From the NCBI GenBank assembly GCA_018894105.1, contig CM032128.1, positions 16,225,001 to 16,289,000 on the forward strand: a DNA stretch of 64,000 nucleotides, in the 5' to 3' direction. Position 1 is the first letter of the stretch. The number at the start of each line of letters is the position of its first letter. Both the position numbers and the translations under genes were made by a program. This DNA is from Jacaranda mimosifolia. Taxonomy: Eukaryota; Streptophyta; Magnoliopsida; Lamiales; Bignoniaceae. The notes beneath the pieces are model-generated. The model saw only the letters and a program-made list of their open reading frames with translations. It had not been told where the DNA came from and made no database searches. Shown piece by piece: positions 58,748 to 64,000 of the stretch.

Positions 58748-59900
58748 CTCTTTTGCCAAGACTTTGGCGAAGGCCTCTACCACCACTTCATTGAATTAGT
58801 TCAGGATGCCCACAATGAGCTCAAGTTTTCCTAAATGGCCTTTCCTTGTTTAATCTTTCCAACCTCACAATTCAGGCCTTTTGAGGTGGACTTTCCAATC
58901 TCACCCTTGGAAATCTTCTAGGCTAGAGGAATTGCACAACTGAACTCAACAGTTGCAATGCCAACTTTCAACCCATCTTCCTCCTCATCCTTCTCATGAT
59001 AAGGCTAAAGATTATCATCCATAAAGATGTTGAGCTTGGAGTCATCAAATTCATAGCTTAGAGTCTTTTGTTGGGCCAAAGCCTTATATTGAATCCAATT
59101 TTGGTGTTTTTAAACTCAATGGTAGTGCAAGCATTATTGGATACTGAGCCTAGCATAAAATGCTCAATCATTTTACGACAAAGGTGAGCCACCTGGTGCT
59201 TCCACTTGGCATATGCAAAGGTTCGAGCAACTTTTTGACCTTAAGAATACTCGAGCTTATGGCCATCGATCCCAAGCTTCTTCACATGCTCCTCCAACAG
59301 GCTCTTTTGTTTAGCCTTATCCACTAGGTTTTTCTTAGTATCTTCCTGCCCTGAAGCATTTTCTCTAGCTCATTGATCCAATATTATTGATAATTGACCA
59401 ACTTTGCCTATATCTCAGGGAGTCGAGATTCTCCCACCCAAGGAATTAGACTTTTGTTGTCCTTTGTTATGATTGGTGGTAGCTATCCTAAAGTGGTGGT
59501 CGTACTAGTTGCACCATTGCAAAGAGAATATTACAAGTACTTTACTCGATCAAAATAAAGAAAATGCTAGATTGAAGTCGATTCACCATATTCAAATGAT
59601 TGGAATAAGCTTTGGTAGCCTCAATCAAGTTAAAGAACGTCATCCAAGGTTGGCCCCCTAAGCCCCGCGATCAAGATACTGGTGGAATTACTTACCCCTA
59701 TCATGCCAAATTACAGCTCTTTGAATTTGAGGAGCCCAAACATCTCCTCATCAGACATCTCTGTAACTCATTCCAAAAGAAGATGTCACTTACTGTGAGC
59801 CCCATGTCCTTCTCAACTACATCTTCTTGCCAAGGGTGCATTTTCAAAGCCACCAAGTTGTCAGATCTCTTTTTTGATATGAAGGGATAGTAGAGCTACC
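58748..59900 (-). pseudogene. Unrecognised decayed protein-coding remnant
   Basis: Read on the minus strand. KKRSDNLVALKMHPWQEDVV and GLTVSDIFFWNELQR lie near 59880-59760. From about 59320 comes DKAKQKSLLEEHVKKLGIDG, a stop, then GQKVARTFAYAKWKHQVAHL, CRKMIEHFMLGSVSNNACTT and IEFKNTKIGFNIRLWPNKRL to a stop near 59065. After a frame change, SYEFDDSKLNIFMDDN and an acidic EKDEEEDGLKVGIATVEF follow. The composition and length are protein-like and the breaks look like decay. I do not recognise the family; a plant retroelement or captured host gene are both possible. Confidence 0.4.
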
Positions 59901-60240
59901 CACATAGGCTCCAACTTTGAGACAAGCAAAGGAGCAATAGTAGTAGGTTGGGAAAGAGCTTTCTCACTGCTAGCCTCGAGGTGACTAGCTTTTTAATCTT
60001 AGCTTCAGCAGGTTTTCATAAAGAGAGATTGATTTGCAAGGAAGAAAGAATTCGATTAGATATTTGAGGGAAACATAATGAACAAATACACTAATACAAG
60101 AGATAGGATGGTACCTACTAAAGCGCAAACCAGAGTTAATCCTATGATAGGTGATCGACAAGCCCACCAAAAACCTAAACACCCCTTTTGACAAACTCTC
60201 GGGAATCAACTTCGCCACCCTCTGACCAGATAGGTCATGA
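59901..60240. other. No gene seen
   Basis: Mixed sequence with no frame or repeat end that I can support. Confidence 0.4.
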
Positions 60241-63200
60241 ATAGATTATCCCATAGGTGTCAACTTTGGTCCGAGTGGTCAACTTTCACACTTTTTTAGA
60301 CTTTGGTGTAGTACTCCAAGTTTTAGGTCCCTAAATCTAAGTTATGTTTCAACAGAATAAAATACGAATTCAATAAAATATGTTGTGATAAATTTTGAGT
60401 TAAATTTTAATGGAAGCTTATGGGAAGATATTAAAAGTTGAGGGATTTAATCGTAAATAAGGGAAGGGTTTCACTGTCCAAAATTATAAAATTAGAGGCC
60501 AATGTAGAAAAGTTAAAAGTTTAAAGACTGCAAAATAATTAAATTAGGACATAATTACCTAGAATTAGAAGTATTAGTGGGTCACTAGATGAGAATTGAA
60601 ACTTCAGGGATTAAACTGAAGTTGGCCGAAAAGCTAAAAGACCCAATTGAAGGCAGTGAAAACTTATGGGTCCGATTGAAAACCTTAAAAATTACCTATA
60701 TATATTGAGGATGAAATTTTATTTAATTTCCAAACTCGACCCCAACCCCACCCCACCCCACCTTTGAGTAACCAAAAAATGGTCGGAAAACTTGAAGTTG
60801 ATCTAATAAAAAGCTTCCTTTCAACTCAACAAACAAAATCACACCAAACTTGATTAAAAACACCAGGGGATTTAGATAGAAACTGAGGATGACCTTGAAC
60901 TATGGTGGTAGGGATGGTTCCACCACTTCCGGCGATGGGTTGTAGGTGGGCTTGGAGGGGTTTAGAAGGAGTTCGATGGGGAAATGTCTGGTGGTGTCAA
61001 TTTGATGAAACAATGGCTAGTGGCGAATGGTAGTGTCATGGCAGCATCGTGATATATTGGTTCAATTGATGGAGATACTGGCGAAAATCAGTGAAATTGA
61101 TCTGGGGGTTTTAGTCGGAGTGACATAGGCAAGATGGTGGTGGCATCAATTTGACAAGAAGGCCGATGGTGGCAACGTAATTGGAGATGGGCTGTTGGCG
61201 GCAGTGGGTTAGGGTTTCACGGTAGTAGATGGCCAAATTAGCCAGGCAAATGGTGACAAAATCTAAAATTGGCTGAGGCATTTTGCTCACCTTAGTGGGA
61301 CACACATACTGGTGGTTGTAGCTCTCATCTTCGACGATAGACAGTGGTAGATGAAGGGCAATGGGTAGAAAATTGCGATCCATACTCATCTGGATAAGAA
61401 TTAAGCTATGAATTGGACTTAAACTTGGTCCAATTTGGATAAGCTTCAATTTTATCAAATTAGTTAGCCCTAATTTGGTATGATTAAGTTATAATAGATT
61501 GAAATTTGATGCATGACTTAAAATTAAGTGGAATAAACTATAAATTAAGACCTTGTTATGAATTTAAATTTCAGTCTTAGGTTAATATAGCTTTCATTTG
61601 AAATTATTAAGTTAGATTGATATAATTGAGGGAGTGAAAGAAAATAGTACCAATAACGTGCCTAGCAACTCAACAAATTGAGAATTCTATACTAAGTTAC
61701 CTTAGGCATGTTGGTATAGAAACAAGACCAAAAATTATGACAGGATGAAATGAGTCAAAGACTTAAATCCTAATAAGGACGAAAGGTATAACCATGCTTA
61801 TGATTTAAATAATATTGATTCAGGCCATCTTACAATAAAATTTTGAATTGACTAGGAAGCAAGGACTTGAGACCGTAGTTAGGGATTCATCAGCATTTAT
61901 CAGGAGAGTTTATACTAGATTTTTTTACTGGGGAAAGAAAATATATATTTGTTAGTACATCATTGTTGCTTGTTGCTTGATTCTTCCTAAGTTGTGACTC
62001 AATAATTTTTGTTTGATTGTTCTATGCTATTTTTTGACTCTTTTGTTGAAATTGACAATTTGTCTGGACTGTTCTTCCATGCCTGTAGTTTTTGAGCCAT
62101 TATTGTTTAAAACCTCAACCTGCCTCGATATGAATTTTCTACTTATATTAGTAAACATATCTCTATTGTTCAATCCTTTCTTTGTTGAAGATTGTTGTTC
62201 GCCCATGCTATTTTGATCTTCGATTCTTGTGTTAATCCTTATAGTCTATTTGTACTTCCCTTATCCTTTGCCCATAATTCTTGAGCTATTATTATTTGAA
62301 TTCTCAACCTATCTTGAGATGTTAAATTCCTGAACCAAATGATTAATTTAATTCATGTTCACACAAGTTTGAAAAGTAAATTGTTTGCGAAATTTTACCA
62401 CACATTGCCCATTTACACTAACTGTAGCTCCTGGTTGATCATGATTTTTGTTGTTTTACATGAAATTGGTGATTGTATTGGGGAAACTGAAAAAGGGATT
62501 TCAAAATGTATTTTTCTATTATCACCATAAGTTATTAGTATGAATCGATATTGTCTTATTGAGTATTAGTTTATCATGGCGAGTTGATATATTTATTGTA
62601 CTATTGTTGGACATTTTTATTGCATTAGTAGGGCATATTATATCATCTGTTGATACTCTTGGGGATGAGCCCTGTGATCGGTATCGAAAGACCATCGGGT
62701 GGAATGAAACGATGGTGGTTGGTCTTCGATCAATACCCCATTTTTAGTATCCTATCTCATAGCCAATTGGAGGTAATTATCTAAGCAAGATAAGGCATGT
62801 GGCTAGCCATGCCTGATACACAATTACTTTATTGAGCCGATTACTCAAAGACTTGGAGGGATAAGGATTTTTATGTTTTTGAAAGTGGGGTGATAAGATG
62901 TGAGAACCAACAACAGCAGGTTTTGTGAAAGTGCTATTATTTATTATCGATTAATTTATTTAACCAGTTGTATTCCCTTGCATATGTAATGCCTTGTATA
63001 TCTGCTACAGTCGTGATTATTCTTTATTGATTCAGTACTTATTGATTTGATATCATTCTATATACTTGTGTTGCTCCATCGTTAACAACTTACTGAGTCA
63101 TTCGGACTTACAGTTTTGTATTGTTTCCTTCTGTCCTTTACTCCAAATAAGAAAAAGTGCCAATGATAGATTAAGCCACGCGACGTGATATGATAAGCAA

Positions 63201-63640
63201 TAAATGTATAGACACACAAATTGTAGTCCATTGAGTAATTAATATGGATATCACAAGTAGGGTTTGAAAATGTTAAGTATAATCTATGATATTATGATAA
63301 CAAGTTAAATCGTTGATGGATGTCATTTGCAAAAATTAAATATTTAGGGTTTTGAGTAGCACATCAAGCATCTCCCGATCAAAGCGCTATATTTGGGGTC
63401 GTTGAAGCCTCGACCTAAAGGAGCCCTTACATAAAAGTAATGTTTCTTCCAATTCTTTCGATAGGATGAGGAAAGCTTTTTGGTAGGTCGAGAGATAAAG
63501 TAGTAAAATCTGGAACCTAAATAGTTCTAGGATTTCCTTGAAGAGGGACAGTAAAATTGGCTGCATAAAGTCAGCAAAGGTCGAGGACTAGTCGAAGATA
63601 TGCATGATGATGATGAAGATATAAAGCAGCAGATAAGATT
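60241..63640 (+). other. Possible long LTR or leader of another gypsy element
   Basis: Three wordings recall long Tekay/Del-type LTRs: GGATTAAACTGAAGTTGGCC-like text near 60608, GGGGATGAGCCCTGTGATCG near 62661, and AACAACTTACTGAGTCATTC near 63085. The last is the kind of phrase found at the R region, as in family T. Neither LTR end nor a primer site could be placed, and the short frames (for example 61458-61111) look accidental. Confidence 0.3.
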
Positions 63641-64000
63641 TTGGGAGCACACCTAAATTACATTTATGTTGACTGTTGATGCCACTAACTGAAACCTAAG
63701 CTCATTTTGGAGGACTGATAGGTGAAGGGTCAAATAGCCTTATTGGGTTCAATCCATAGAATCACTAGGGTCAGGAATGATGAGTTCGAATCCAAGAGAG
63801 ATATGGTATGAAAATCTAAATAAGGTGGCTCACTTACTTTCACATCAGATTGGATTTCACTAAAATGTGAGGGTGTATTGGACTACAGTTCATTAGGCGC
63901 ACTCACATACTCGATTAACCTAAGGATCCTTACCCTAGGCCTCTCTCAATATATCTTTCCCAATCTCGCCCTCATCTTTCTCTCTTGACCTTCATATTAC
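63641..64000. other. No gene seen
   Basis: Window end. No frame, terminal repeat or RNA gene recognised. Confidence 0.4.

Noticed and set aside
60241..63640. Firm call of a Tekay/Del LTR
   Set aside because: Only scattered phrases fit. No TG/CA ends, target duplication or primer site could be placed, so it is listed only as possible.

Overview
This 64-kb window is plant nuclear DNA, most likely from a flowering plant and probably a eudicot. It is AT-rich and made almost entirely of transposable elements. The element types are plant-specific: Ty3/gypsy elements with an initiator-tRNA-Met type primer site, Ty1/copia elements, a CACTA (En/Spm) transposon with a TNP2-like transposase, a Tourist-type MITE and a probable SINE. 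I see no complete host gene, no tRNA or rRNA gene and nothing bacterial. Nearly every coding stretch is a broken transposon gene, with in-frame stops that often look like C-to-T or G-to-A changes.

Layout. 1-971: the 3' end of a Ty3/gypsy element (family G). 972-4300: mostly unassigned, with a probable SINE (1878-2042, 18-bp target duplication), a GT/GA microsatellite and a weak candidate first exon (4164-4227). 4489-7022: an array of 28 monomers of about 90 bp, with a 277-bp higher-order period in part of it. 7023-8790: a CACTA-like unit around three exact 240-bp GC-rich repeats. 8791-12240: AT-rich DNA with a duplicated segment. 12240-14994: leader and LTR of a second gypsy family (family T), inserted on the minus strand into a minus-strand copia element (14995-17100).

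18170-28467: a minus-strand family G element, cut in two by a plus-strand family G element (19181-26506, TSD CTTCA). The 3' LTR of the inner element itself carries a 349-bp Tourist-like MITE (TSD TTA). 28799-31206: RNase H end and long LTR of a copia element. 31345-32320: a truncated family G 5' end. 33259-34700: a gag-like retroelement remnant. 34710 to about 44600: a CACTA transposon with a TNP2-like transposase and a second TNPA/Transposase_24-like gene, both decayed. 45789-50350: a copia LTR split by a family G solo LTR (46133-49205), itself split by a family T solo LTR (46357-48772, TSD TATAA). 52780-53222: a MITE-like element rich in GCTCGAG motifs. 53355-58747: a scrambled family G element with head-to-head gag copies and a deleted reverse transcriptase. 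58748-64000: an unrecognised decayed minus-strand reading frame, then probable LTR-type and unassigned DNA.

Taken together this is an old nested retrotransposon landscape of heterochromatin type. Family G looks to me like a CRM-clade chromovirus, from recalled family features rather than a search. If so, a pericentromeric position would fit, as would the satellite array, but this is inference. Nothing here forms a working host pathway; the functional logic is that of the individual elements, of which none looks intact.
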